Below are positions 31,338-39,996 of a stretch of 64,000 nucleotides of DNA, in pieces. The notes beneath the pieces were generated by a model that worked only from the letters and a program-made list of their open reading frames with translations, was not told where the DNA came from and searched no databases. Numbering within the stretch: position 1 is the first letter of the stretch; the number at the start of each line of letters is the position of its first letter. The DNA comes from Corallococcus macrosporus DSM 14697 (GTDB lineage: Bacteria; Myxococcota; Myxococcia; Myxococcales; Myxococcaceae). Location: assembly GCF_002305895.1 (NCBI RefSeq), contig NZ_CP022203.1, positions 2,830,501-2,894,500 on the forward strand, in the 5' to 3' direction. A program made the position numbers and the translations under genes.

Positions 31338-31368
31338 GCCCGCGCGTGTGGAACGCCCTCGCGCGGGC
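31338..31368. terminator. Hairpin between convergent sctV and FHA genes
   Basis: GCCCGCGCG pairs perfectly with CGCGCGGGC across a 13-base loop, in the 79-base gap between convergent stops. No T-tract on either strand; possible bidirectional terminator. Confidence 0.3.
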
Positions 31369-31399
31369 CCCGCCGCGCGGCCGGCGCGGGCCCGTGCCC

Positions 31400-32470
31400 C
31401 TACGCGCCCGCGAACACGGCGATCATCAGCACCAGGAAGACCAGGCCCACCAGCCCCATCACCACGAGGGGCACGAGCTTGCCCTTGTCCCTGAGCGCGG
31501 ACATCGCGCCCGCCTCGGCGGGTTCGTCCGGCACCGGGTACTCCGCGGAGAGCGGCGGCGGAGGCTCCTCGGCGACGGGCTCGTCGGGCGGGGGCGCGGG
31601 GTCCTCGGCGACGGGTTCGTCGGGCGGGGGCGCGGGGTCCTCTGGCGGCGGCGCGGGCTCCTCTTCCGGCGGGGGCTCCACGGGCTTGGGCTCTGGACGC
31701 GGGCGCCGGGGAGAGGGCGGAGGCGGGGCCTTGACCTCGGCGGCGAGCTGGACGGGCTCCTCGGCCGGCTCGGTGGGGTCCACGTACAGGAAGCGGGTGG
31801 CGCCCACCTCCAGCTCGTCGCCGTCCTTGAGCTGGCGGCGGTTGACCCGCTTCTTGTTCACCTTGATGCCGTTGCGGCTGCCCAGGTCCTCCACGTGCGT
31901 GCCGGACCAGTCGCGGCGCACCTTGGCGTGCTTGCGGGAGACCAGGTCGTCCTTGAGGACGATGTCCGCGTCCTTCTCGTCGCGGCCCAGGATGACTTCC
32001 TTCGCGTCCCCCAGCTCGATGCGCTCGCCTTCCCGGGGGCCGTTCATGAAGCGCAGGTAGCGCTCCTCGCCGCCGCCGGCCAGGCCGCGCATGGCGTCCT
32101 TCACCATGCCCCGCGCGATGAAGGACGTCTTCTCCCCACTGGCTTCGGGGTTCAGGTCCATCACCCGGTCGAAGCGGACGTCGTACGTGGCGATGGCGAT
32201 GACGTCGCCGTTGCGCAGCAGGCGCTTCTCGCCCTTGGGCACCGGCTTGCCGTTGATCTGCGTGCCGAAGGCGCTGCCCAAATCCTCCAGGAAGAAGAGC
32301 GTCCCTTCCTGGAGGATGCGCGCGTGGTTGCGCGACACCGCCTGCTGGGCGAGCACCACCTGGCAGGCCTTGTCGCGCCCCAGGGTGATGACCGCGTCGT
32401 CGAGGACGAACTCGGTGCTCGGGGCAGCGCCGGCCTCGCTGCGCTGCGTGACGGTGAGACGAACGCTCAT
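31400..32470 (-). CDS. Tail-anchored protein with two FHA domains (possible SctD equivalent)
   Basis: A 356-residue protein. FHA domain one covers residues 20-100 (VITLGRDKACQVVLAQQAVS, RNHARI, EDLGSAFGTQING). Domain two covers 155-230 (EVILGRDEKDADIVLKDDLV, SRKHAKVRRD, EDLGSRNGIKVNKKR). A Pro/Glu/Asp-rich stretch with PAPPPDEPVAE repeated leads to one C-terminal transmembrane helix (LVPLVVMGLVGLVFLVLMIA). FHA domains bind phosphothreonine; in SctD (YscD/PrgH) a cytoplasmic FHA domain is joined by one helix to a periplasmic ring domain, missing here. It is convergent with sctV. FHA identity is certain; the SctD idea is inference. Confidence 0.9.
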   Translation of the reverse strand: MSVRLTVTQRSEAGAAPSTEFVLDDAVITLGRDKACQVVLAQQAVSRNHARILQEGTLFFLEDLGSAFGTQINGKPVPKGEKRLLRNGDVIAIATYDVRFDRVMDLNPEASGEKTSFIARGMVKDAMRGLAGGGEERYLRFMNGPREGERIELGDAKEVILGRDEKDADIVLKDDLVSRKHAKVRRDWSGTHVEDLGSRNGIKVNKKRVNRRQLKDGDELEVGATRFLYVDPTEPAEEPVQLAAEVKAPPPPSPRRPRPEPKPVEPPPEEEPAPPPEDPAPPPDEPVAEDPAPPPDEPVAEEPPPPLSAEYPVPDEPAEAGAMSALRDKGKLVPLVVMGLVGLVFLVLMIAVFAGA

Positions 32471-32504
32471 CGAGGAGGAAGAGGGGAGTCGTGGAGGCGG
32501 GACA

Positions 32505-33566
32505 TCAGAACGTCGCGTCGCTCAGGAATCTCTCACACGTCTGGTACTCCGTGGGGAATTCCTCTGACGTCCCGTACTTCAGGAAGTTCTTGCAGGCGAT
32601 GGTCGCGTGCTCGCGCTTGTGGGCCTCGGAGAAGAGCTGGAAGAGGCCGTAGTGGCAGGCGGCGTACTTCGCATCCAGCTTGACGCACTTGCGGTAGGTG
32701 GACTCCTCCTCGGCCAGCAGGCCCTTCTCGCGGTACTGGCGGGCGAGCACGTAGAGCGCGGGCGCGGAGTTCTCCGCCTGCTGCGTGTCCTTGATCTCCT
32801 TGAAGGCCGCGTCGGTGAGCGCCGTCTTGCGCTGGGCCAGGGCCAGGTTGTTGACGCAGCTCGTGTTGCTGCCGTCCAACTGGGCGCAGTTGCCGAAGGC
32901 CTCGCGCGCCTCCGGGAAGCGCCCCAGCTCCATCAGCACGGTGCCGAAGTCGTGCCAGAGCTGCGGCGAGTTCTGGACGAGCTGCGTGGCCCGGGACAGG
33001 CTCTCGCCGGCCTCGTCGTATTCACCCTCCGAGTAGGCGATGACGCCCAGGGTGTGGTGCGCGTCGGCGATGCCGGGGTTGACGGCCAGGAGGGTGCGCA
33101 GCTCCTTCTTGGACTCGTCCATCTTCCCCATCTTCATCAGGGCGAGGGCCAGGTTGTAGCGCGACTCCAGGTTGTCCGGGTTGACCTTGAGGGCCCGCCG
33201 GAAGTTGTCGTGCGCCTTCCCGTACGCGCCTTCCTGCATGTAGATGGCGCCGAGGTTCTGGTAGGCCTGCAGGTGCTCCTGGTTGTAGCGCAGGGCCTTG
33301 ATGAAGTGCTTCTTCGCGTCATCGTTCCGGCCCGAGTACATGGCGATGAGGCCCTTGTTGGACCAGAGGTCCGCGTACTGGGGGGAGAACTCCAGGCCCA
33401 GGTCGCAGAAGGTCTCCGCGCGGGTCAGGTCCCCCTTGGCCATCTCCTGCGAGCACAGCTCGTTGTTGATGAGCGCCCGCTCGTGAGGCGGCGGGGTGCG
33501 GACGCAGGCGACGAAGGGCAGGGCGGAGACCAGGGACAGCGCAGCGGCAAGTCGGCGGACACGCAT
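32505..33566 (-). CDS. TPR-repeat putative lipoprotein
   Basis: A 353-residue exported protein. The N-terminus MRVRRLAAALSLVSALPFVAC looks like a lipoprotein signal peptide with a non-ideal lipobox (FVAC). Eight or so TPR units follow, among them YADLWSNKGLIAMYSGRNDD, LQAYQNLGAIYMQEGAYGKA and LESRYNLALALMKMGKMDES. The frame extends 54 codons upstream without coding character, so ATG 33566 was used. The architecture resembles Tgl/PilF-type pilotins, which assemble outer-membrane secretins, but no family-specific residue was seen. It reads into the FHA gene 34 bp downstream, probably as one operon. Confidence 0.82.
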   Translation of the reverse strand: MRVRRLAAALSLVSALPFVACVRTPPPHERALINNELCSQEMAKGDLTRAETFCDLGLEFSPQYADLWSNKGLIAMYSGRNDDAKKHFIKALRYNQEHLQAYQNLGAIYMQEGAYGKAHDNFRRALKVNPDNLESRYNLALALMKMGKMDESKKELRTLLAVNPGIADAHHTLGVIAYSEGEYDEAGESLSRATQLVQNSPQLWHDFGTVLMELGRFPEAREAFGNCAQLDGSNTSCVNNLALAQRKTALTDAAFKEIKDTQQAENSAPALYVLARQYREKGLLAEEESTYRKCVKLDAKYAACHYGLFQLFSEAHKREHATIACKNFLKYGTSEEFPTEYQTCERFLSDATF

Positions 33567-33665
33567 GGCCGGGCGAGTGTAGGAGAGCGCCCGCGGCCAG
33601 GCAACGCCCCGAGTGGCTTGAATCCAGGCTGTTTTCCGAGGGTTACGCCGGTAGAGTGGCGGCCC

Positions 33666-34184
33666 ATGCGTACCCTGCTCTGCACTCTTGGCTTCACCCT
33701 GGCCCTCCTCGCGGCCGGCCCCGCGCATGCCCAGTTCGCCAACCGCAGCCTGGGCCTGTCGCTGGGCTACATGGACTTCAACGACACCCGGGGCCTGGAC
33801 AACTCGATGTTCGTCGGGATTGACGCCAGCCTCTACATCGAGAACGGCTTCGAGGTCGTCTCCCTGTCGAAGATAACGTTCCCGCGCGACACCACGGACG
33901 GCAACGAGCGGCGCGTGGTGGGCCTGGCGCCGTCCATCGGTATCCGCTACCTGCTGATGGAGGAGTCCATCCGCCCCTATGTGGGCTCGGACTTGAGCTA
34001 CCTCATCGTCTTCAAGAACAACGTCAGCAACTTCGTGGGCATTGGCCCCAACGTCGGCATCGACTACTTCGTGTCGGACTCGGTGAGCCTGGGCGCGCGC
34101 GCGCAGTACAACTTCTACATCGCGCTCAACGACGAGACGCAGCGCACGCTCACGGTGTCGCTCGGCGCGGCGGCGTACTTCTAG
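33666..34184 (+). CDS. Small outer-membrane beta-barrel protein
   Basis: A 172-residue protein with a signal peptide (residues 1-22, ending GPAHAQ) and alternating-polarity strands expected of an eight-stranded barrel: NRSLGLSLGYMDFND, VGLAPSIGIRYLLM, RPYVGSDLSYLIVFK, FVGIGPNVGIDYFVSDSVSL. It ends in phenylalanine (GAAAYF), the usual barrel-assembly signal. It resembles OmpA-like/OprF-type single-domain porins, with no motif giving a specific role. It is divergent from the TPR lipoprotein gene (99-bp gap) and overlaps the RDD gene tail-to-tail by 35 bp. Confidence 0.85.
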   Translation: MRTLLCTLGFTLALLAAGPAHAQFANRSLGLSLGYMDFNDTRGLDNSMFVGIDASLYIENGFEVVSLSKITFPRDTTDGNERRVVGLAPSIGIRYLLMEESIRPYVGSDLSYLIVFKNNVSNFVGIGPNVGIDYFVSDSVSLGARAQYNFYIALNDETQRTLTVSLGAAAYF

Positions 34185-34956
34185 TCGCTCCCTTCGGCGG
34201 CAGCAGGGCCGCGGCCACCAGCAGCGCCCACTTCTCGTCGGAGAGGTGGGCCGGCTTCTCCAGGGCCAGCGCGTCCTGCAGCCGCGCGCCCAGCGCCGCG
34301 AACAGCCGGAGCCGCGCCTCCATGCGCAGCTCCTCGCGGCGCAGCGCCGCCGTCAGCACCACCTCCCGCTCCTCGCTGGACAGCCGCTTCACGCGCGACA
34401 CGAAGAGCGGATCCGCCAGCAGCCCTTCCTCGCCGGGCGTGGCCAGGGCGGAGGGCACCTTCAGGCGCCGCTCACGCACCACCAGCGTCCCCGCCAGCAT
34501 GTCCCCCAGCCGCTGCTGGGAGCCGGACACGAGCGCGGTGAGTCCACCCACCAGGTAGAAGAAGGGCAGCCGGTCCACCGGACGCGCCAGGTTGCGCAGC
34601 GCCGCGTGGTAGAAGCCGATGCGCACGCCGCTCTCCTGGATGACCCGCAGCGACATCACCCGCTTGCCCACGGTGCGCCCGCTCCACACCGTCTCCAGCG
34701 TTATCGCGTAGCCCCAGTCCACCAGGAAGTAGATGACGATGCCCAGGGCGCTGGCGAAGCCCGGGAAGGCGAACATCACCAGGCTCAGCCCCAGCAGGAC
34801 GCTGGTGGTGACCAGCATGACGATGAGGCTGTCCAGCAGCCACGCCAGGAAGCGCGAGTACAGGCCCGCGAGCGTGAAGCGGAACTCCACGTACTCGGGG
34901 GTGAGCACCGTGTGGGTGCCGTCCAGCAGGGTGTCGGTGGCGGTCGTCACCGACAC
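34150..34956 (-). CDS. RDD-family membrane protein
   Basis: A 268-residue inner-membrane protein. The RDD motif region LYSRFLAWLLDSLIVMLVTT has the conserved Arg and Asp, and GRTVGKRVMSLRVIQESG with RDLARPVDRLPFFYL-like residues completes the domain (about 25-160). The C-terminal 100 residues are soluble, helical and charged. Function of the family is poorly known; some are linked to ion antiport. RDD proteins often cluster with SpoIIM, MoxR and DUF58 genes, which are found 9 kb away here. Its 3' end overlaps the beta-barrel gene by 35 bp. Confidence 0.88.
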   Translation of the reverse strand: MSVTTATDTLLDGTHTVLTPEYVEFRFTLAGLYSRFLAWLLDSLIVMLVTTSVLLGLSLVMFAFPGFASALGIVIYFLVDWGYAITLETVWSGRTVGKRVMSLRVIQESGVRIGFYHAALRNLARPVDRLPFFYLVGGLTALVSGSQQRLGDMLAGTLVVRERRLKVPSALATPGEEGLLADPLFVSRVKRLSSEEREVVLTAALRREELRMEARLRLFAALGARLQDALALEKPAHLSDEKWALLVAAALLPPKGATRSTPPRRATP

Positions 34957-35158
34957 AGTCTAGCCGCCGCCGGGCGGGCGCGGGCGGTGTCGAGCGCCGT
35001 TCCTCGCGGCTCCAACGATTTCAATGGGGCGGCGGAAGTCGGCTCAAGGTGTCCGAAGTGACTTGCCCACCGTTTGGAGGGCAGGCGGGCGCGACATCGC
35101 ACGAGAGCGCTATTCATGGCGGCGGAGGGCGTGGAGTAATCTGCCGCGCACTCGCACC

Positions 35159-38100
35159 GTGCCCCCCTCCGACTCCTCATCCTGGAACCGCCGCCTCTGG
35201 CCGGCGGCTGCCTTTCAGTTCGCGCTCATCGCAGGGGTGACGCAACTGAAGACGGCCTCCAACGCCCTGGTGCTGTCGCGTTTCGAGTCGCAGGCGCTGC
35301 CCTACCTGTACCTGCTGGGCGCGCTGATGACGGCGGCCATGACGGTGCTGCCGCGCTCCAAGCCGGGCTCGCCCTTCGAGTCGCCGGGGATGTTGACGGG
35401 CATGGGCGGCGTGGTGGCGCTGGTGCTGGCGGCGGCCCTGTCCGCCGGGCAGCGGATGCCCGCACTTGCGCTGTACCTGTTCGCGGACACCTTCTCCACG
35501 TTCGTGTCCTTCCGCTTCTGGGGCCGGATGGCGGCCGCCTTCGACGCGCGCGAGGCGCGGCGGGCCTTCACCGCGCTCAACAGCTTCGCCATGGGCGGAG
35601 GCATCGCCGGCGGCCTGCTGGTGCAGGTCCTGGCGGAGAAGCTGGGCACGCCGGCCATCGTGGTCAGCGGCGCCCTGGGCCTGCTCGTGGCCGGCGCCAT
35701 CTTCCACCACCTGTACAAGGGGCTGCCGCCCACGCCGGCGCGCGGCCGCCCCGCGTCCTTCCTGGGGCTGCGCTACCTGGCGGAGAGCCCCTACGCCCAG
35801 GTGCTGGCGGCGCTGGGCATCGCGTTCGCCGTGCTGTCGTCCTTCGTGGACTACCTCTTCCGGCTGCGCCTGGAGGGCACGCTGAGCGAGGACGCGCTGA
35901 CGGCGCTCTTCGGTTCGCTCCAGCTCTGGATTGGCCTGTTCTGCGTGGCCTTCCAACTCCTGGTGGCCCAGCGGCTGCTGAAGCGGCTGGGGCTCTTGCG
36001 CTACGTGGCCATGGTGCCCCTGGTGCTGGCGCCGCTGGCGGGCGCGGCGCTCGTCACGCCCAGCCTGTGGCCCGTGCACCTGCTGCGGCTGGTGGAGACG
36101 GCGGTGAGCTACTCCATCCTCCCGGTGGGCATCCAGTTGCTCTACGCCGCGGTGCCGGACGACCAGCGCGAGGGGCTTCGCGCCACGGTGGACGGGCTGC
36201 TGCGCAAGGGCGGCGTGGTGCTGGCCGGCCTGCTGCTCATCGGCGCCGGGCGCGCGGCCAACGGCGTCACCATGGCGGTGGCGGTGGTGGGCATGTGCGC
36301 CGCGCTGGGCCTGCTGCTGGTGCGGCTGAAGCCCGCGTACGTCGCCGCGCTGGGCGAGCAGGTGGGCGCCCCCGAGGAAGAGGACGTGGCGCTGGAGGGC
36401 GAGGAGGAGCAGCGGCTCCTGGCCGAGGCCCTGGCGGCTCCGTCACCCGAGCGGGTGCTGCGCGCGGTGGCGATGATGGAGCAGGCGGAGGTGCCGCTGC
36501 GGCCGCACCTGTCCGCGCTGCTGCGCCACCCGCACGAGCGCGTGCTGGAGCGCGGCGTCTCGCTGGCGCTGGCGCTGGAGGCGCACGAATTGGCGCCGGT
36601 GCTGGAGCGGCTGGTGGAGGAAGGCCCGCGCCGGCCCCGGGACCAGGCCGTCTGGGCCCTGGCGCGGCTGTCACCGGAGCGCGCCGAGCGCCTGCTGCCG
36701 GCGCTGCTCTCCCACCCGGACGTGGGGCTGCGCTGCGCGGCCATTGGCGCGCTGGTGAAGTCCACCGGGAGCGCGGTGGCGCTGGATGCGCTGCGGGCCA
36801 TGCTGTCACGGGGGGAAGGCGCGCCGGTGGCCGAGCGCCGCGAGGTGGCGCGGCTGCTGGGGCGCATCCAGGACTCGCGCTTCGCCGAGCCGCTATCGCG
36901 CTACCTGGAGGACGCGGACGGCACCGTGCGGCACGTGGCGCTGGTGGCGGTGGGGAAGGGGGGCTACACGGAGCTGGCGCCCCGGCTGCTGCCGTTCCTC
37001 ACCTGGCGCGAGGAGCGCAAGGCGGCGCGCGAGGCGCTGGTGGCGCTGGGCGACGCGGTGACGCCGCTGGTGGAGGAGCAGCTCAACAACCGGGTGGCGC
37101 CGCTGGCCATGCGGCTGCAGCTTCCCCGCGTGCTGCGCGGCATCGGGACGCCGGCGGCGCTGGACGCGCTGCTGTTCTCCAACGTGCGCGACGACGCGTC
37201 CCTGCACTTCCGGATTGGCGCGCAGATGTCCCGCCTGCGCGACGAACACCCCGAGCACCCCGTGGACGCGGAGCGCGTGCGCGAGGCCCTGGGGCGGCGG
37301 CGGGAGGTCTACCAGGGCCTGGTGGGCGCCTTCCGGGACTTGCGCGCGGCGCTGGGGGACGGCGCGCTGCTCACCCGCGCGGTGGGGGACCGGCTGGACC
37401 AGGCGCTGGAGCTGTCCTTCTTCCTCCTGGGGCTGCTCCACCCGTCCCACGTCATGCGCGGCATCCACTACAACCTGGTGGGGCCGGATCCTCGCCGGCG
37501 GGCGCTGGCGCTGGAGCTGTTGGAGAACCTGGTCGACGAAGAGGACCGGGAGCTGGTGATGGAGCAGGTGGAGGCGCACCACCGCGAGCTCCCGCCCGGC
37601 GCGCCCGGCCGGTTGTGGCGGCGGCTGGCGGCGCTGGTCCAGAGTGAGGACGGCGTGCTGCGCGCCTGTGCCCGCCACGTGGCGTGGGTGAACGGGCTGC
37701 ACGTGCTGCCGCAGGAAGGTGACATGAGCGACAGGACAGTCCAGCGGATGTTCGCGCTGGAAGGCGTGAGCGTCTTCTCCCAGTGCGACGTGGATGACAT
37801 CGCCGCCATCGCCGCGGTGGCGCGCGAGGCGTCCTTCCGCGCCGGGGAGCGCATCTACGCCCAGGGCGACCCGGGCGACGCGCTCTACGTCATCGTCGAC
37901 GGGGCCGTGGATGCCTTCCACGACGGCGAGCACGTGCTGCGCTTCCAGGGCAAGCAGGCCTTCGGCGAGGTGAGCCTGCTCGACGGCGCGCCGCGCCCCA
38001 CGGACATGGTGGCCGCCGTGGACACGCGGGTGCTCATCATTGACCGGCGCGACTTCCTGGACCTGCTCGCGGACCGGCCGGAGCTGCTGACGGGCTTCTT

Positions 38101-38263
38101 CCGCGCGGTGAGCCTGCAGCTCCAGGCGCTCATCGACCTGCCGGACTCGCGCGAGACGGGCGAGCGGCTGGAGCTGACGGCGCCGCTGGGGCCCCTGGCG
38201 CCGCCGCTGCCGGACGGGCCGGCGCCGGACGCGAACGACGACCGCTCGCGCGACGACTCCTGA
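35159..38263 (+). CDS. Tlc/MFS-like transporter fused to HEAT repeats and a cNMP-binding domain
   Basis: A 1034-residue fusion from a GTG start (frame open further upstream). Residues 15-395 hold about ten to twelve membrane helices resembling the ATP/ADP translocase (Tlc) or MFS group (ALPYLYLLGALMTAAMTVLP, then ALYLFADTFSTFVSFRFWG). Residues 440-760 are HEAT repeats (LLRHPHERVLERGVSLALAL; QAVWALARLSPERAERLLPA). Residues 864-994 are a cyclic-nucleotide-binding domain: GERIYAQGDPGDALYVIVDG with FGEVSLLDGAPRPTDMVA, the phosphate-binding cassette. The order suggests transport or a sensor membrane domain regulated by a nucleotide. Substrate unknown. Confidence 0.85.
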   Translation: MPPSDSSSWNRRLWPAAAFQFALIAGVTQLKTASNALVLSRFESQALPYLYLLGALMTAAMTVLPRSKPGSPFESPGMLTGMGGVVALVLAAALSAGQRMPALALYLFADTFSTFVSFRFWGRMAAAFDAREARRAFTALNSFAMGGGIAGGLLVQVLAEKLGTPAIVVSGALGLLVAGAIFHHLYKGLPPTPARGRPASFLGLRYLAESPYAQVLAALGIAFAVLSSFVDYLFRLRLEGTLSEDALTALFGSLQLWIGLFCVAFQLLVAQRLLKRLGLLRYVAMVPLVLAPLAGAALVTPSLWPVHLLRLVETAVSYSILPVGIQLLYAAVPDDQREGLRATVDGLLRKGGVVLAGLLLIGAGRAANGVTMAVAVVGMCAALGLLLVRLKPAYVAALGEQVGAPEEEDVALEGEEEQRLLAEALAAPSPERVLRAVAMMEQAEVPLRPHLSALLRHPHERVLERGVSLALALEAHELAPVLERLVEEGPRRPRDQAVWALARLSPERAERLLPALLSHPDVGLRCAAIGALVKSTGSAVALDALRAMLSRGEGAPVAERREVARLLGRIQDSRFAEPLSRYLEDADGTVRHVALVAVGKGGYTELAPRLLPFLTWREERKAAREALVALGDAVTPLVEEQLNNRVAPLAMRLQLPRVLRGIGTPAALDALLFSNVRDDASLHFRIGAQMSRLRDEHPEHPVDAERVREALGRRREVYQGLVGAFRDLRAALGDGALLTRAVGDRLDQALELSFFLLGLLHPSHVMRGIHYNLVGPDPRRRALALELLENLVDEEDRELVMEQVEAHHRELPPGAPGRLWRRLAALVQSEDGVLRACARHVAWVNGLHVLPQEGDMSDRTVQRMFALEGVSVFSQCDVDDIAAIAAVAREASFRAGERIYAQGDPGDALYVIVDGAVDAFHDGEHVLRFQGKQAFGEVSLLDGAPRPTDMVAAVDTRVLIIDRRDFLDLLADRPELLTGFFRAVSLQLQALIDLPDSRETGERLELTAPLGPLAPPLPDGPAPDANDDRSRDDS

Positions 38264-38284
38264 GCGGCACGGGACGCCCCGCTG

Positions 38285-39952
38285 TCACCACACGTCGGCG
38301 GGGCGGGGGACCTCCGCCGCGGCGGGTGAGGCCTCTGCGCCCTTGGCGAGCGCCCGCTTGGCCGCGGCGACGTCGCCCGTCAGCAGGTGCGCCGAGGCCA
38401 CGGGGATGAGGGGCCGGACGAAGAACTTCATCGGTGGGAAGGAGCCCAGGAAGCGGACCACCGACAGCCCCGCGAATACCCAGGGGTAGCGCTCCGCGCT
38501 GGCGACGGGCGCGAAGACCTCCTCCGTGCGCCGTCCCCACGACGCGCCATACCGCTGGAGCGCGCCCCAGCGCAGCCCGGGCACGCGCGTGGTGAGCGTC
38601 GTCCAGGCCCGCAGGAACCAGGGCGGCCGCGCGGGCCCGGTGGTGGGCTCCCAGGCCCGCGCGCTCTTGGCGGCGGTGAAGACCACGAACCACCAGGCGC
38701 TCCAGAGGGCGAACAGGGTCGTGAACACGGCGTGGGAGGCGCACATGAATGGGAGGGTGACCACCACCAGCGCGGGCACGCCCACCATGAGCAGCAGGAA
38801 GGCCCGCCAGCGCCGCTTCACCTTCTTGCGCAGCCACGGGACGTTGAGGCGCACGCGCGGCTGGACATCCTCCTCTTCCGGCTCCAGCCCCGTGAGCAGG
38901 CTGGCCTTGCGGGAGATGGCGTCGTGGTAGTCCCGCGACAGGGCGATGACCACCCACTGCGCCAGTTGCAGCGCCGCGAACAGCGCCGCCCAGAAGGCGA
39001 GGCTCCACACGGAGAAGCCATTCACCCGCCAGAAGTCGCGGCCTTCCCTGGGGGCCTTGGCGGCCCGAGTGTCTTCGCCGGCTTCGGCGTCCTCCTCCGA
39101 GGCGCCGGTGTGCTTGCCGGACGCGCCCGGGGACTCCTCGTCGTCCACCTCCACGGTGGCCTCCATCACCAGCGCGGCGATGGCGGCCGCCAGGGAGGTG
39201 CCTGAGTCCTTCCCCTGCGCCGCGGCCTCCACGTCCCGGATGCGCCGTGCCATCCGTTGCTCCGCGGTCTCCGGCTCGGCCAGGGCGCTCTCTGAGGACG
39301 CCTGGCGCTCAGGGGGCCGCGCCGCGTCCTCCGAAGGGGGCTCGTCCGCTGAGGGCGCGGTGTCCGCGTCCGCCGCGGCGTCAGTGGGCGGCTCGCCGGG
39401 CGCTGCCGCGGCCTCGGCGGCCCGCTTGCGCTCGGCAATTCGCGCGTCAATCTCCTGGAGGCGTTGGCGCGTCTGCGCCTCGACCTCCCTCACGCGCTGG
39501 GCGGTTTCGGCCTCCACCTTCTTCACGTGCCGGTCCGCGAGCGCCTCGGCGACCTTGCGAAGTTGCTTCGCCTGGGCCCTTGCCTCGGCCCGGGACTCCC
39601 GCCTGCTGGCGCTCTCCGCCGCCTCGGTTCCGGAAGTCATGCAACTCAGGGCCAATGCCAGAGCTGCAATGGATTGGAGAAACCCGACACGGATGTATTG
39701 TTTGCGCGCGACCGGGTCTGCCAGGAGCGCTCCGCCAATGTGGAACGGCAGGCTCAGGCCATGGAAGAACTGCCGCAGGCGGCCTTCAGGCGGTTTCCGG
39801 TTCTCTGGGGAGAAGTGACGCGCACCCGCACTCACCTCGTCCCAGAGCTCGTGCGCCCGTGCATCACCCCGTCCGGCAAACCCCTGCTCTGTGTGCTGGT
39901 GAACCTTGCCTTCGGGTGAGGCATCGCCGTGCTGCGTGTCGCTGTCCGCCAC
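38285..39952 (-). CDS. Membrane protein with coiled coil, unknown function
   Basis: A 555-residue protein starting with GTG. A hydrophobic segment lies at about 90-107 (FLQSIAALALALSCMTSG), then a long Glu/Arg/Lys/Ala coiled coil (112-175, e.g. RHVKKVEAETAQRVREVEAQ), an Asp/Glu/Pro-rich stretch to 300, and three further membrane segments between 320 and 440. The C-terminal 110 residues are soluble. No catalytic motif is visible. It is divergent from the UshA-like lipoprotein (44-bp gap) and convergent with the transporter fusion. I do not recognise the family. Confidence 0.75.
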   Translation of the reverse strand: MADSDTQHGDASPEGKVHQHTEQGFAGRGDARAHELWDEVSAGARHFSPENRKPPEGRLRQFFHGLSLPFHIGGALLADPVARKQYIRVGFLQSIAALALALSCMTSGTEAAESASRRESRAEARAQAKQLRKVAEALADRHVKKVEAETAQRVREVEAQTRQRLQEIDARIAERKRAAEAAAAPGEPPTDAAADADTAPSADEPPSEDAARPPERQASSESALAEPETAEQRMARRIRDVEAAAQGKDSGTSLAAAIAALVMEATVEVDDEESPGASGKHTGASEEDAEAGEDTRAAKAPREGRDFWRVNGFSVWSLAFWAALFAALQLAQWVVIALSRDYHDAISRKASLLTGLEPEEEDVQPRVRLNVPWLRKKVKRRWRAFLLLMVGVPALVVVTLPFMCASHAVFTTLFALWSAWWFVVFTAAKSARAWEPTTGPARPPWFLRAWTTLTTRVPGLRWGALQRYGASWGRRTEEVFAPVASAERYPWVFAGLSVVRFLGSFPPMKFFVRPLIPVASAHLLTGDVAAAKRALAKGAEASPAAAEVPRPADVW

Positions 39953-39996
39953 GTGTCTCAGCGTAGCACGAGCCGAGTTGTGCTAAAGGCGCTGCT

